NCBI GenBank assembly: GCA_012845835.1 | Contig: JABAKD010000106.1 | Location: 141,141 to 205,140, forward strand | Source of the DNA: Undaria pinnatifida | Lineage: Eukaryota; Sar; Phaeophyceae; Laminariales; Alariaceae | DNA: 64,000 nt | Reading direction: 5' to 3' | Part shown: one piece after another, positions 1 to 10,720 of the stretch | Layout: each line of letters opens with the position of its first letter | Numbering within the stretch: position 1 is the stretch's first letter | Position numbers and translations under genes: made by a program | Notes under the pieces: generated by a model | Seen by the model: only the letters and a program-made list of their open reading frames with translations | Databases searched by the model: none | What the model was told of the DNA's origin: nothing

Positions 1-110
1 CGTCAGGGTATTCCTCAGCGCCAGAGTGACTGGAGCCTGTCCTGTGACCACGGACTTGATCATGCGAGTTAATGTGCGAACAACAACAACAACAACAACA
101 GCAACAACAA
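1..110 (-). mobile_element. 5' end fragment of an A-tailed dispersed repeat (family R)
   Basis: The stretch from the window start to the CAA tract closely matches 21955-22050, and the reverse complement of 5520-5610 and 52270-52378. All four share a GTT-rich start, then CTCACATTAA, then a short stem around CCAGTCACTCTGGAG. The two longer copies (5.5 and 21.5 kb) end in purine/A-rich tails, so the family looks retroposed (SINE- or LINE-like). This copy is cut by the window edge. Family assignment rests only on the internal comparison. Confidence 0.45.
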
Positions 111-128
111 CAACAACAACAACAACAA
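81..128 (+). repeat. (CAA)n microsatellite
   Basis: Near-perfect run of CAA with one GCA interruption. It could be read as polyglutamine, but the surrounding frame shows no protein features, so it is treated as a simple repeat at the start of the family R fragment. Confidence 0.85.
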
Positions 129-129
129 C

Positions 130-1030
130 GTGTTCAATATTCTCTTCGATTATTGTCGGGGTTTCCCTCCTTGGGGTGTCTAGACACTAAGTATAAACTG
201 TTAATTGGAATAGTCGTCGCCGCGTTTGGTTCCTTCAACAAAATAATTCTGCGTCGATTAGAATGAGGTTGGTGTTACATGTACGTACGGATTTTCTTGC
301 ATTGATGGTTGGGGGTGTTTCCTTCCTTGGGGTGACTAGACAATGCGTCTTAAGCTCAAACATCGAACGGTCTGCCCCAGCTTTTCCTTTTTTTGGGTAT
401 CTTTGACACGGTATGTAAGCTCCTCAATTGGACGTCCGTTCCGCGTTTTTCTTGCTTCATCCGTGAATTGCCGTAGGTTCTGCTTTGGTTGGCATGATGT
501 TTGCGTGTTTTTTTGAGTGATTGTCGCGTGCTTCTCTTCCTTCGAGTATCCAAAATCTGAGTGTAACGTGTACAATATTCAAAATCGAACAGCCGTTTCC
601 GCGTTTGATTCCCTTCACAAGAATATGCCCAGAGATTTTCTTCGATTGGAATTAGGTTGGTGTTCCATGTTGTTTGCGAATCGAACAGTCGTTCCCGCGC
701 TTGAATGTCGAGATATCGGCTTCGGTTGGAATAACGGTGGTGTTACATGTTTCGAATTTTCTTAGATTAATTGTTGGGGGTGTTTTCTTCCTTGGGGCTT
801 CTTAGCCGTATGGGGCTGGTGTAACGTTTTGTAGAATTGGTTGTCGGGGGCTTCCCTTCCTTTGGGTGTCCGACATCTAAGTTTACTGAGTATAAGGTCT
901 TACATCTAACAGTCGTTTCCGCGTTTGGATTCCTTCACAAGAGTTTGTCCAGAGTTCTGCTCGGTTGGTGTAACATTGAGTGTAAGCTCTTAAATCAAAT
1001 AACATTTCCCGTTTTTTACTCAGCAGCGTG
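130..1030 (+). repeat. Diverged tandem repeat block
   Basis: A unit recurs at about 155, 305, 530, 670, 770 and 835. It contains a TTGGGGTGTCTAG-like segment, a 'taagct/taaactcttaaatcgaacagtcgtt' type segment and a 'cgcgtttgattccttcacaag' type segment. Spacing varies between 100 and 230 bp and copies are well diverged, so this is an old satellite-like block. Short frames inside it (for example 517-765) simply follow the repeat and are not called as genes. Confidence 0.5.
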
Positions 1031-1555
1031 ATTTCTGCTTCTGGCGGCTTGCCGTCGGTTTATCACGTTTATTATACCTTTTGTTTTGTGTACGGGTCTT
1101 TTTCTTCGTTGGGGCAGTTATTCCTACACTCTGTGTAATATATGCTCGAGGAACGAATGTTCGTTATTGGGGTTATTCTCAGTTCTGGGGCAAGGGCGCC
1201 TTGATACTCATCCGGGGATAATAATAATATATAACGATGTCCATCAGCCAGCCCCCCGGTCACCAGGCATCGATACAGCTCATCATTCATCGTTCCGACT
1301 ACTACTCTTTGCCGTCGGGGATTTGCCCAACATTTGGCACGGGCCCTGGGCATCAAAAACTGTCGGTTACTGTCGTATGTCACCTGCGGGCATTAGCTTC
1401 GTCGGCGTCCCTCACTAGGCCGCCGGCGGAGCCCCCTTGAATTTTTACAAATATCCCCAGGAACGTCAGCTGTGAGTTCGACGAATTTAGGGTCGATACT
1501 CATCTTTGCAAGCTGCGTTGTTGGTACTAGTACATTTATTGGTGTTGAGGTATTA

Positions 1556-1912
1556 GTGGGGTATTAGTCCGTTTGACCACTTGCAAAAGGTTAACCAAAG
1601 CTTACCCAAACTAAGCCTCATAACACTCTCCCCCCCTGAAACGGCGGGATACCAGGTCGGCCGGATATACGGGCGGACCTGTCAATTATCCAAGCCGTTT
1701 CATTCCCTGGGGATACCAGGAAGAGTATTTTTCAAGTTCGACATGGGAAAATCTGAAAAGTTTATTATTGTGGATGGTGGGCATCGAACCCACGACCCAA
1801 AAAACCCATGGTCTTTCGACGACGCCATTTGTTAAGGACTTTGTGGGGTATTAGTCCGTTTGACCACTTGCAAAAGGTTAACCAAAGCTTACCCAAACTA
1901 AGCCTCATAACA
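1556..1912 (+). repeat. Exact 70-bp direct repeat flanking a 217-bp spacer
   Basis: Positions 1556-1625 and 1843-1912 are identical over 70 bases, starting GTGGGGTATTAGTCCG and ending CCTCATAACA. This is striking among otherwise decayed repeats and implies a recent duplication or gene-conversion event. The spacer contains the tRNA-like segment at 1765-1875. Confidence 0.85.
1765..1875 (-). other. tRNA-like pol III A-box/B-box segment
   Basis: On the minus strand a TGGTCAAACGG segment fits the A-box consensus. About 75 nt further a GTGGG-TTCGATG-CCCAC T-arm holds a perfect B box (GGTTCGATGCC). A 3-bp D stem (AGT/ACT) brackets the A box. The expected 7-bp acceptor pairing and a clear anticodon arm were not found by eye, so this is more likely a tRNA pseudogene or SINE head than a functional tRNA. 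Confidence 0.35.
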
Positions 1913-2271
1913 TTGGGCAGTGGTTTGACGAAAACAAAGAGGCATTGATAGCTGTAATTACAGGAAAAAAAAAAATCATCTGCATGTGTGTGGTTCACGT
2001 ACTAAATAAAACAAAGTTGGAGACTCCGGGAAGAGTAGACCGCCGAAAATACATGATATCGTTAGATTTGCGAAATATGTACCAAACCGTCAGACTTTAA
2101 AACCAACAGAAATTCGTCGAACTCACGGCTGACGTCCGTGAAAATATTTTTATAAAATAATAACGCAGCTTGCGAATATGAATATTGACCTGAAATTCGT
2201 CGAACTCACGGCTGACATCCTTGAAATATTTTGTATAAAATATGTATAGTCTGTTATAGTCTACCCGTATA

Positions 2272-3021
2272 CAGTCGTCCCCGCGTTAAAGACACTCTTC
2301 TTAAGGAAACTCCTCGCTATAAAGACAATTTTTTTCCCAGAACATATGACATGGTGCCCCGCAGATGTACAATAATAAGGGGGGGGTACCTTTTCCACTT
2401 TGCGGCCCCCCCAAATTTTTTTTTTGCTGGGGCAGCACACTGCTGTATAACATCGACAGCGGTCTGCTGCAGCCCGCACTACCGCGTGTGGGTATGGGGA
2501 GATTAACCCTAACCCTAACCTAGGTAACTTGCGTGTATCGTATCAAAGCTAGTTCCAACGAACTGATGTGTCTCAGGTGTGTTCGCGATATCTCGGGCAT
2601 GATGTTCACCATGAGGATAACGCGTTGACAATAAGAAAAGCCTGCATCAACACCAGCGCACTGCCGTACACATTACAGCAAGAGCCTGCATCAACAACAG
2701 CGCACTGCCGTACACATTACAATAGGTCGTGCTGCACTCCTTCCCGCGTTTCGGTGGTAGAGGGAAATTCAAAATGTGTAAAGTATTGGAGTGTACTACA
2801 GCAGTAGTGTTGCGGCCTTTCAAATCACGTGCTGTAGTTTCTAAGCAACACAGTTTCGTGGTCGCCTTCCTGCTTCAAATGCTCGTATTTTGACATATGT
2901 TACACCTCCATTGGCCCCGGGGACGGTGAGTTAGTGGCCCCGGAATCCTAAAGACACTTCCCCGGGTTAAAGGCACTCCCCAAAAAAAAAACGCGGTGTG
3001 TCTTTAAAGCGGGGTCGACTG
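2272..3021. mobile_element. TA-flanked TIR element, pogo/mariner-like, non-autonomous
   Basis: The left end CAGTCGTCCCCGCGTTAAAG and the right end read inverted (CAGTCGACCCCGCTTTAAAG) match over about 24 bp with two differences. Both ends abut TA (2270-2271 and 3022-3023), the target used by Tc1/mariner/pogo elements. The GCTNTAAAGACA motif is repeated subterminally (about 2318, 2950 and 3000), as is common for transposase-binding arrays. No transposase frame is present over 750 bp. A short TAACCCTAACCC tract lies inside at 2504-2520. Confidence 0.65.
2504..2520 (-). repeat. Interstitial telomere-like tract
   Basis: Almost three copies of CCCTAA, the complement of the TTAGGG array at the right end of the window, inside the TIR element. 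Similar short tracts recur at 10725, 25245, 25772-25797, 28087-28100, 29936-29955, 43208 and 50700. Confidence 0.7.
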
Positions 3022-3030
3022 TAATATATT

Positions 3031-3206
3031 TGTTTGTTTTTTGTTTTTTTACCAGAACAAAATGACCCCTCCCAGTATGAAAAAACTCACCCACATGGTA
3101 TATTACAAGTACCAACAACGCAGCTTGCAAAGATGAGTATTGACCCGAAATTCGTCAATTTCACGGCTGACGTCCTCGAAATATTCTCTATAAAATACAA
3201 GAGCTC
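3031..3206 (+). repeat. Family Q arm, copy near 3.1 kb
   Basis: About 170 bp aligns with 7962-8120 at high identity. It covers a T-rich start, ACCAGAACAAAATGACCCCT, the CCAACAACGCAGCTTGCAAA segment and the CACGGCTGACGTCCT end. It is a single arm of the palindromic family whose two-armed form lies at 1441-2245. Confidence 0.6.
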
Positions 3207-3209
3207 CGC

Positions 3210-4035
3210 ATGGGCGCCGGCATCCGCTGGCGCCCATGCTTCGGGTAGGGCAGGGCAGCACTTCGACAACTTAAGGTGTAGCTGTCCGATTTGGCATGCA
3301 TTGAACTTTAAAGTAATGCCAAGAGTTTAATACGAACATGGGATTATGAAAGTCATGATTTGACAGAAAAAAACGTAATATTATACAATAAAGAAGGCAA
3401 GGATAGGCGAAACACACTATGTTCAATGCGCCGTCAAGTAAAAGTTGGCGTCTATCAAAACAAAAATACCGAAAAGAGTATTATTGAGAACCTGCGTCGC
3501 CTCTAGGCGAAACGAAAGAGGCCTTGGCATTAATGAAGAGACTGCACTGCTGTCCCCGTGGCAATGGAGGTTCGAAGTCGACAAGATGCACAGTCGGTTT
3601 GCATCAAATGTCGACATGGGGCCATGTCAGCCGGCGAGGTTTCGGAAGAAGATTGTTTTGTTTGTTGCGTGAAGGCTGTCGCATTGATTGGTCTGCGTGG
3701 TTGCGGGCGAGGAGAAAAACGAAGAAGAGGAGGGCGATCTCTCGTTGCGTCGGCGTTGTCTACGATAGGTGCGGGGGTGGCTTCTCTCGTACGGGAGGTT
3801 GGCGTAGCGCTTCTTCTCTGTTTTTTCTCGAGAAGGTGGGATATGTGTGTCTGCTATCTTTGCTTCGTGGGTGCTTTCACGTTGTCGAAATCGGACGCGT
3901 CCCCTCAATACAAAATATCCGGAGTGTCCCTACCATGACGACTGCTGATGGTGCCGTGCGTATTTCCTAGAGACTGACATATTATTTACTGGAAGAAATA
4001 ATCATATACCTTTCTTTGCAACATTTTTTTTTCTT
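3210..4035. other. No supported gene
   Basis: Several overlapping short frames of 75-148 codons exist on both strands (for example 3524-3970 plus), but none shows a recognisable domain, a consistent codon pattern or a repeat match. The overlap of open frames on both strands points to composition rather than coding. Confidence 0.4.
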
Positions 4036-4039
4036 CATC

Positions 4040-4200
4040 CAATTTTCATCCCCGCACCATTCTCGCGCTCCCTCCCAGTAGTAACTCAGATCCGGGGTCA
4101 CATAGCGGGTCCTCCTCCTCCCTCCCCACTTCGGCACGTGCCTTCATTTTTACCGCGAGGAGAATCGAGCATTTTCTTCCCTCGTCGACTCGCGTCGAAT
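4040..4200. repeat. Dispersed repeat, inverted copy of about 42585-42745
   Basis: The segment containing CTCGCGCTCCCTCCCAGTAG and CAGATCCGGGGTCACAT reappears reverse-complemented near 42.6-42.75 kb with moderate divergence. No coding content or termini were identified. The adjoining 4200-4850 stretch holds a GC-rich CGCTGCGCT-type degenerate repeat (4540-4660) and nothing else that I recognise. Confidence 0.45.
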
Positions 4201-4849
4201 TGTACCTAGCAGGCGCTCTCAGCAGTTGATCTCTTCTTTTGATTGCATTTTTGCAAATATAGTCAAATTTCATCGTGGTGGGTGTAGAACTCAAGGACAA
4301 CCAAACGTTTGTAGTATTCGAGGGTAAAACCACCAGACCACCGGGGCGGCCGCATGACAATTGATTGAAACAAAAACAGGATCTCTGCATAGAGATTACA
4401 TTCCCTCCACCATATTGTATGGTATTACGATGGTTGACGCGATATAGAATAAAGCGCCGAATACCTAAATATCAGCCTACGCGGAGTTTTATTTATCATG
4501 AACAACGAACGATCGCGACGGCAGAGCACGGCAAAGCATAGCGCTTCGCTCTGCTGAGCTAGCGCTGCGCTGCGGTGCGCTGTTGAGCTGAGCCGCAGGG
4601 CACTGCACGGCGCTTCGTTGCTGTAAGCTATAGCGCTGCGATGGGGTGCTGGGCGGTGTGGCGCTGATGACCTAAGCCCAGATCTCAGCCGATGAAGCTT
4701 CGTCAACTACAAAACAAATGGTGGTAATCAAAGAAAAGCTAAAGCTGGACCGTTCCGCAACTAATGCACAGGCGGCTAATTAGCGGAAAATGGTAGGAAG
4801 TTTAACTTACTAGACAAAAAGAAGAAAAAATCGCGAAAAGGTTCAAAAT

Positions 4850-5457
4850 CGTGCCATAGTACCTTTTCTGTGGTTGGTTTACCGTAGAGCCTTTCCTGCC
4901 CCCCCCGCCACACCGGCGGCATGCGGCAGGTTCTAGAGCCTTTTCTGCCCCCCCCGCCACACCGGCGGCATGCGGCAGGTTTTTGATGGGTGACTATTGC
5001 CTTGCTGTAGGGTCTGCTTTTCTTTCTACTGCTTCTCTTCGCGTATTCCTGGCTCCATAGCCAGACGGTTAGAGGTGTGGGAGTGGGGTTTGAGGAGCCG
5101 CATCTTCGACTCATGGTCTAGTTCGTAGAACCGGAGTTTCCCCGAATCTCCCATATTTCTGCATATGCGACTCATCAGGGTGGGCTAGTGTTAAGATACG
5201 GCCTCGAAAGGCCTGTAGGTATCTGAATTTGAGATCATTTGGATGGGTTTCGTATGATAAGGGTGGCGGTTTATATTCGGGGAAGTTAGGAATTAGATCG
5301 GAGGCACGCGCCTCCGATCTCAGAAGCTATCCCGGGCTCTGGTGGAAACGAATAAAGCTACATCTCTACGAAGGAACGAAAGTGAGTACTCTTCGAGGAC
5401 CTGCTCAATTGGCAGACCTGCAGGGGGCACTCTGTGTCCCCCACCTTTAATTTCACA
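4850..5457 (-). mobile_element. Truncated copy of the non-autonomous LTR element
   Basis: On the minus strand this begins with an LTR (5457 down to 5189) matching the LTRs at 23439-23708 and 24587-24855, then continues with the same internal sequence to about 4855. That internal part includes two tandem 45-50 bp blocks around GCATGCCGCCGGTGTGGCGG. Similarity to the 23.4-kb element stops after the segment equivalent to 24020, and no second LTR is found, so the copy is 3'-truncated. The start base pattern is TGTGAAA instead of TGTTAAA. Confidence 0.65.
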
Positions 5458-5514
5458 TTGACAGAAAAACCAAATTTTCGGGAAGCAGCTGAAAGGTCAA
5501 GAAACAGGCAATAT

Positions 5515-5945
5515 TTCAGTTGTTGTTGTTGTTCTCACATTAACTCTCACAATCCAGTCTGTGGTCACAGGACTGGTTCCAGTCACTCTGGAGCAGAGGA
5601 ATACCCTAGGGAAAAACACAAACAACCCAAGGTGGTACACGCATAAATCACAGCTGACGCAATTCATGCCTCCATCAGAAACATATAAAAGTGAAATCGG
5701 CAGTCAGTATACGACGTGCCAGGTCCATACCGGTGCATACGTCTCATTACTCGCGCCTGGGAAAACCGACTACACCGCTTGCCACCCAAGAAAGACTACC
5801 ACGTATATATCACACGTAGTATCCATCACTACGCATACGCACAACAGACGCAAGTCAATTGTAAAAAGGAAACAAAGAACAAAGAAGAAAAAGGAAAGGA
5901 AATGGGTGCATGGGGCAAAGAAAAAGAAAAGAAAAAAAAAAAATT
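5515..5945 (+). mobile_element. Family R repeat with purine/A-rich 3' tail
   Basis: It starts with TTGTTGTTGTTGTTCTCACA and ends in about 70 bp of A/G-rich sequence closing with a long A run at 5932-5942. It aligns in reverse with 21500-22050, including a stretch whose translation is conserved between the copies (SEIGSQ-TCQVH-GAYVSLL). The A-tail and one shared 5' end suggest retroposition. The translated similarity could be a remnant of a coding region or simply DNA identity. Confidence 0.5.
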
Positions 5946-6283
5946 GGGGGGTCTACTGGCGAGGCTGCCACCAGAACGGGATGTCACATGTCACGTGGTC
6001 TTTCGACGGTCTACAGCTAGCTGTAGTACTACGAACGACTTCCGACACGCCCACCGAAGCACGGACTACCGGCCAATTACGCGATCGACAGCTGGCCGTG
6101 GTTGTGACGTGTCTCTGTGTTGGGGGGCCCTGCCCTCCCTCTTGTTGGCTCTTGTTTGGGTAAAACATGCGGTGTGCTCTATGGCCTCCCGGCAGCAGCA
6201 CACCAGAACGTCGGCTCGTCCAACGTATCATTCTTACAGGAAATGTAATTTTTTTTTCTTCATCAATATGGACATAAACGGTT

Positions 6284-7254
6284 GTTATATATTGGACAGA
6301 GTGATGCGTGTACGACTAAACTTGCCAACGGCACTCGCACTGCACTTTGAGCTATCTGCTGTAGTTCTGGTTGCTACTAGTTGCTGCATTATGTTCTAGA
6401 AGTTTCGCCCTTCGGCTACTGCTGCTACACCTGCTGTTGTGTGTTTGCCAATGTCGTCAGTTGGCGTTCATGCTCGTCGTACATACTGCTGTTCTCACCG
6501 AGTACGTACGGGTTTCCTCGTACCTCAACCGTACGATGACGAGCTCAAAACAGAAAGAAGGTGACATGAAATGGCATGGACAATGGCCACATAGAAGCGA
6601 GCACAGCGGGATAGTTCGCTGCGAATCAACCGCACTCGTTCATGCCTACAGCAGAGGCTGCCTGGAGTGTCAGCGGCCGTGCTGAAGCCAGGGCCAAAGG
6701 CCGAAGAGATGGCTCTTCTACCTGCTTGGTTTTGTCTCGAAATTCTGTTATATATTGGACAGAATGATGCGTGTACGACTAAAGTTGCCAACGGCACTCG
6801 CACTGCACTTTGAGCTATCTGCTGTAGTTCTGGTCGCTACTAGTTGCTGCATTATGTGCTAGAAGTTTCGCCCTTCGGCTACTGCTGCTACACCTGCTGT
6901 TGTGTGCTTGCCAATGTCGTGAATTGGCGTTAATGCTCGTCGTACATACTGCTGTTCTCACCGAGCACGTACGGGTTTCCTCGTACCTCAACCGTACGAC
7001 GACGACCGAGTACGTACGGGTTTCCTCGTACCTCAACCGTACGACGACGAGCTCAAAACAGAATGGAGGTGACATGAAATGGCATGGACAATGGCCACAT
7101 ATAAACGAGCACAGCGGGATAGTTCGCTGCGAATCAACCGCACTCGTTCATGCCTACAGCAGAGGCTGCCTGGAGTGTCAGCGGCCGTGCTAAAGCCAGG
7201 GTCAAAGGCCGAAGAGACGGCTCTACCTGCTTGGTTTCGTCTCGAAATTCTGTT
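6284..7254 (+). repeat. Tandem duplication of a roughly 463-bp unit
   Basis: Unit 1 (6284-6746) and unit 2 (6747-about 7254) both start GTTATATATTGGACAGA and are more than 90% identical by eye. Unit 2 carries an extra internal tandem copy of a 44-bp segment (ACGTACGGGTTTCCTCGTAC and flank). A frame of about 70 codons beginning near the segment encoding MLVVHTAVLTE is open in both units and ends in LECQRPC. It could be a small duplicated ORF, but no family is recognised. No 463-bp unit is seen elsewhere in the window. Confidence 0.8.
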
Positions 7255-7844
7255 ACGTGAAAGTATCATGATTTGGGAGTTATTTTGTCACGAAAAGTCT
7301 TGCCGTCGGTAATTTGTGTCACGAAGTTGTTGGATATCGTCGGGAAGTTGTGTCACGTTTTAGGTGAACCCACACTAAAAAATTGAATTTCCAGATGGCA
7401 AAACGAGCAGAAACAAAAGCAATAAAATGCCGAGCAAGAAACCAAACGAACTAGTAAAAAAGTGCAGCAAAGAAACTAAGGCTCGAGAGTATGTCAACGC
7501 AAAATTCCAAACATTATCACGTACCGTTTGGAAATGATGCCAATTTTGTAAATCATTCAGGCGTTGCAGCCATTAAGATTCAACAATTTTTCCAAAATTC
7601 CTCCTCGACACTCGCTCGTCTCGCTCGGCACCCGTCCGCGTTCACGTCGATGTGCGGAACGGACACGGCAGGGCGAGGGCGTTGGAGCCGCCCCCCGAAG
7701 GCGGCGCTCGAACTAAGCTATATTCGACCGAGAATTCCAGTTCCGCGAATCGCATACTTAGGCCGAGACAAAAAACTCCTGACCAAAGTCCATGACACCA
7801 AGGAATGATTTGATATATATTCATGTATAAACCCGTATATTATA

Positions 7845-7925
7845 TATTATAAAAAATGAAGATACACTCCAGCTGTGAGATCGAAGATTTCGTCGAAACT
7901 CATCTTTGCAAGCTGTGTGTGATAC
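7845..7925 (-). repeat. Family P single arm
   Basis: The segment around ACTCCAGCTGTGAGATCGAA and TTTGCAAGCTGTGTGTGATA is the reverse complement of the terminal arm repeated at 9860-9935, 32240-32312, 46100-46165 and 49440-49530. Only the outermost 75 bp is present, ending in a TATA-rich boundary. Confidence 0.6.
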
Positions 7926-7961
7926 TCCGACATATATATTTAGACTACGATGTGTTTGTTT

Positions 7962-8120
7962 TTTATTTTTTCACCAGAACAATATGACCCCTCCCATTAT
8001 CATTATGAAAAAACTCACCCACATAGTGTATTACAAGTACCAACAACGCAGATTGCAAATATGAGGTTTGACCCCAAATTCGTCGAACTCACGGCTGACG
8101 TCCTTGAAATATATTTATAA
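7962..8120 (+). repeat. Family Q arm, copy near 8.0 kb
   Basis: It aligns with 3031-3206, from the T-rich start through ATGACCCCTCCCA to GGCTGACGTCCTTGAAATAT. It lies immediately downstream of a family P arm; the two families share the CAGCTTGCAAANATGAG core and are probably related. Confidence 0.6.
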
Positions 8121-8291
8121 AACATTCTGCACGGCTTCTGTGAGCAGCAACGTTGCTATGTTTTAGCGTAGCGCAGTATTTTCGACTGGAAAGAAGGATA
8201 GGCTGGGACATGAGGACGGTCGGTCCGCAGGAATTAAAATGGCTCTCCAGGTATTTAAAAGGAATCAACATTATTTGAAACATACTCGTTT

Positions 8292-8943
8292 TGCATGAGA
8301 GACCACCACCGCTACTGTTCGGCGCCGGCGCGTCGGCAGGCTTCGACCGTTTCGCAGGGGAGAAGTCGAGCACGGTAGAGAATTTAACCCATCCCAACCA
8401 TTTAAAACCGATTTCAGGGAGGGTATGATATGCCCAAGCGACTTTTGCATGACAGACCACCACCGCTATTATTCGGCGCCGACGTGTCGGCAAGCTACCA
8501 TTTCGCAGGGGAAAAGTCGAGCGCTTCACCCATAGCAAGATGTATTGGTGGTAGTGAGATTAGAGGGGAGTGAGAGGTGAGGGGTGGTAAAGACATAAAC
8601 CTGTGGTATGACGACGCAACCTTGAGTTCGGCAACTGTCGTCGAATTTTTGCCGTGAAAAAGAAGTTAGGAAGATTACGTATTTATGCGGGAATCTGTTC
8701 ATGAGGTTGCAAAGATATTATCACATTTAAATTAGTTTTTGCCCCGTAACGCGACGAAATCAAGCCGGGTCTTATCGGAATGAACCTCGGGCAGTGTATG
8801 ACGTTGATGCTCTCAGTATCTGTCGACAAACTTTAACCACAAATAGCAGTTACAAGCCACAGGAAGACTACGTATTTATGCACATGACGTTGCAATCGAG
8901 CCGGGTCTTCTAGGAATGAACCAGGGGCAGTGTATGATGTTGT
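8292..8943 (+). repeat. Two local duplications upstream of a SINE
   Basis: A roughly 78-bp segment (GACCACCACCGCTACTGTTC and following) occurs at 8292-8370 and 8448-8525. A second segment, containing TACGTATTTATGC and AGCCGGGTCTT, occurs at about 8668-8810 and again, shortened, at 8860-8943. The second copy abuts the SINE start at 8945. No gene is recognised. Confidence 0.5.
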
Positions 8944-8944
8944 G

Positions 8945-9240
8945 CCGGTCGCCCCGGTGGTTCATCAGGTTATCCTCGAGCCTGGTATAGGTCAGTTTTG
9001 TTAGTTCGAATCTCCTCAAGTGCATACTCCTATGTACTCGTGGGGACTTTTTCTTGTGCACAAATTGACTTGCGGAAAACGCGAGAGCGAGTTAGCAACA
9101 CTCGATGAACAATCGACGAGCAGTGGGATTGCTGAACCCTATTCGCGAAAAAAAATGAAGGAAAAAACCAGGGGGGAGGAGGGACGACACCTGTGACCAT
9201 GGCTAGTCCAAAAATTGCAAGGAAGCGGTGTGTGAAAAAA
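8945..9240 (+). mobile_element. tRNA-derived SINE-like element (family S), copy 1
   Basis: The head GGTCGCCCCGGTGG runs into an A-box-like TGGYGTATCAGG region (here TTCATCAGG) and a B-box-like AGTTCGA segment. A conserved tRNA-unrelated body follows (GACTTTTTCTTGTGCACAAA, GCGAGAGCG, GACGACACCTGTGACCA). Full copies elsewhere end in poly-A. About ten copies or fragments lie in this window on both strands. Confidence 0.7.
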
Positions 9241-9406
9241 CACACCGGTATATATTCGACCAACTATTATGGGAAATAATCTGAGCGATAATTTCTCTCT
9301 ATAACAGGGATCTCCGACACCAAAAATAAAACCATCCGCTATGGGACCAGAAATCATCCATGATACGCTCACTCTACAGTTCGTCTCGTACAATGCTATG
9401 TCGACT

Positions 9407-9940
9407 AGTTATTCAGTTTGTTGTCCTGCGGCGGATAGGAGAAACTAACGCCCGCCACACTGCCGCATATTAATACCGAGCCCTTTCCCCCCCTCCCCCA
9501 CAAGAAGGATTTATAGTTTCCACGCACAAACTGAGCTGCCCCACCTGTCCCTCCTCCCCTCATCCCACTCCCGCCCCGCTTTCGATCAAACTCAGGCCCC
9601 CACGTCCTTAAAAACTCCGCCCTCCCCTCACCGGTTATTCGACTAACAGTATTCACTTGATAAACTGATGCATTTCCTTCCACAGCTGTTACATTTTGTC
9701 CCCCTCAGAAACAGGTCTTACAGTTTCCGCGCACAGACTGCCTAACAACACCCTGTTGACCCTGATAGCTACACTGTAGTTGCAAGGGGAATCGCCGACC
9801 TATATCCTTCATGAGGACACACAACACCCGTAATACGCGCGATCGGAGAATCACACACAGCTTGCAAAGATGAGTCTCGACAAAATATTCGATCTCACAG
9901 CTGGGGTGTATTTGAATTTTTATAGTAATACCGGTATGTA
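9407..9940 (+). mobile_element. Family P palindromic repeat, one long arm
   Basis: C-rich stretches (about 9486-9500 and 9555-9580) are followed by a conserved block: ACAGCTGT, CTCAGAAACAGGTCTTA, TTTCCGCGCACAGACTG, CCTGTTGACCCTGATAGCTA, GGAATCGCCGACCTATATCC and a terminal arm ending CACAGCTGGGGTGTATTT. This repeat has no coding capacity; frames such as 9405-9683 are shadows of C/G-rich DNA. Confidence 0.65.
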
Positions 9941-10079
9941 ATTTCATATGCTTTGTGCAATTTAGCTCAATTGTACTTATTTGCAAAACAGCACTACCTA
10001 GCGTACCCTTTGGTTCCGGTGGCAATGGCAGCGGGAGCTGTCCCTACCGCCGGTCATCATAGCTCATAGCAACGAAAGC

Positions 10080-10695
10080 TGCTGTCGTATGCGGATGTGT
10101 GGATATGTCGACCCGACACGCCTAACTAGTATAGGGTGTCGTGGAGATAGCTACCAGGAAAGTCATCCCGCCGGGTAGTGCAGGACTTGTGCAACCTCGC
10201 TACTCGCAAAAGCCCCGGTCATGACAAATCAAGCTTCCACGAGACATGGCCCACTAATGTTCAAAGCTAACCGTTCGGGCGTTGGTCCTTGGCGGCATTG
10301 TTATGGTGGCACGCGGTTCGGGATTATAAATCGACCTTGATCCTTCTCACTTTTCATATTAAACAATCAAGAGTATTTTCAGCAATCCGACGAGCAGCAG
10401 CACACCAGAGGGCACTACCGACAACAACAACAACTGCGCTTCGGAACACGACCACAGTGGATGCAAACGGCGCATTTACAACGATATGTCAAATGCCATG
10501 GAAAAGGTGTAGAGTGGTGCACCTCTATGGTGCCGGTTGCATAGTTCCAGTTGCCCAAAAAGCGCAGGTGTGTTGGCTTGGCCAGCTGGGAATAACCAGC
10601 CATGGTAGTTAACAAATTAGTAGTGCTAGGTGCCGTTTTAGGGCCGGTATGCCGTTATAGGGCCGGTATTTCCGGTGGACACATTCCAGCACTAC
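10080..10695 (+). repeat. Diverged 0.6-kb direct repeat (family D), copy 1
   Basis: It aligns with 25070-25660 in the same orientation with many substitutions and small indels. Shared blocks include CATCCCGCCGGGTAGTG, CCCCGGTCATGACAAATCAA, the CAACAACAACTGCGCTTCG region and GCCAGCTGGGAA. Both copies keep a frame of 65-70 codons across the second half on each strand, without recognisable domains. It may be a decayed gene or transposon piece. Confidence 0.55.
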
Positions 10696-10720
10696 CTACT
10701 TTCATTTGGGGTAGGGTTAG

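Larger units (their letters stand above)
1441..2245. mobile_element. Palindromic element with about 90-bp inverted arms (family Q)
   Basis: The left arm (about 1445-1540) and right arm (about 2155-2245) are inverted copies. Each contains AGCTGTGAGTTCGACGAATT or its complement, plus GCAGCTTGCAAA/GATGAGTAT in inverse orientation. A further right-arm-like segment sits at 2100-2150. Related single arms occur at 3031-3206 and 7962-8120. The interior holds an exact 70-bp direct repeat and a tRNA-like segment but no transposase, so it looks like a non-autonomous foldback-type element. Confidence 0.5.
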
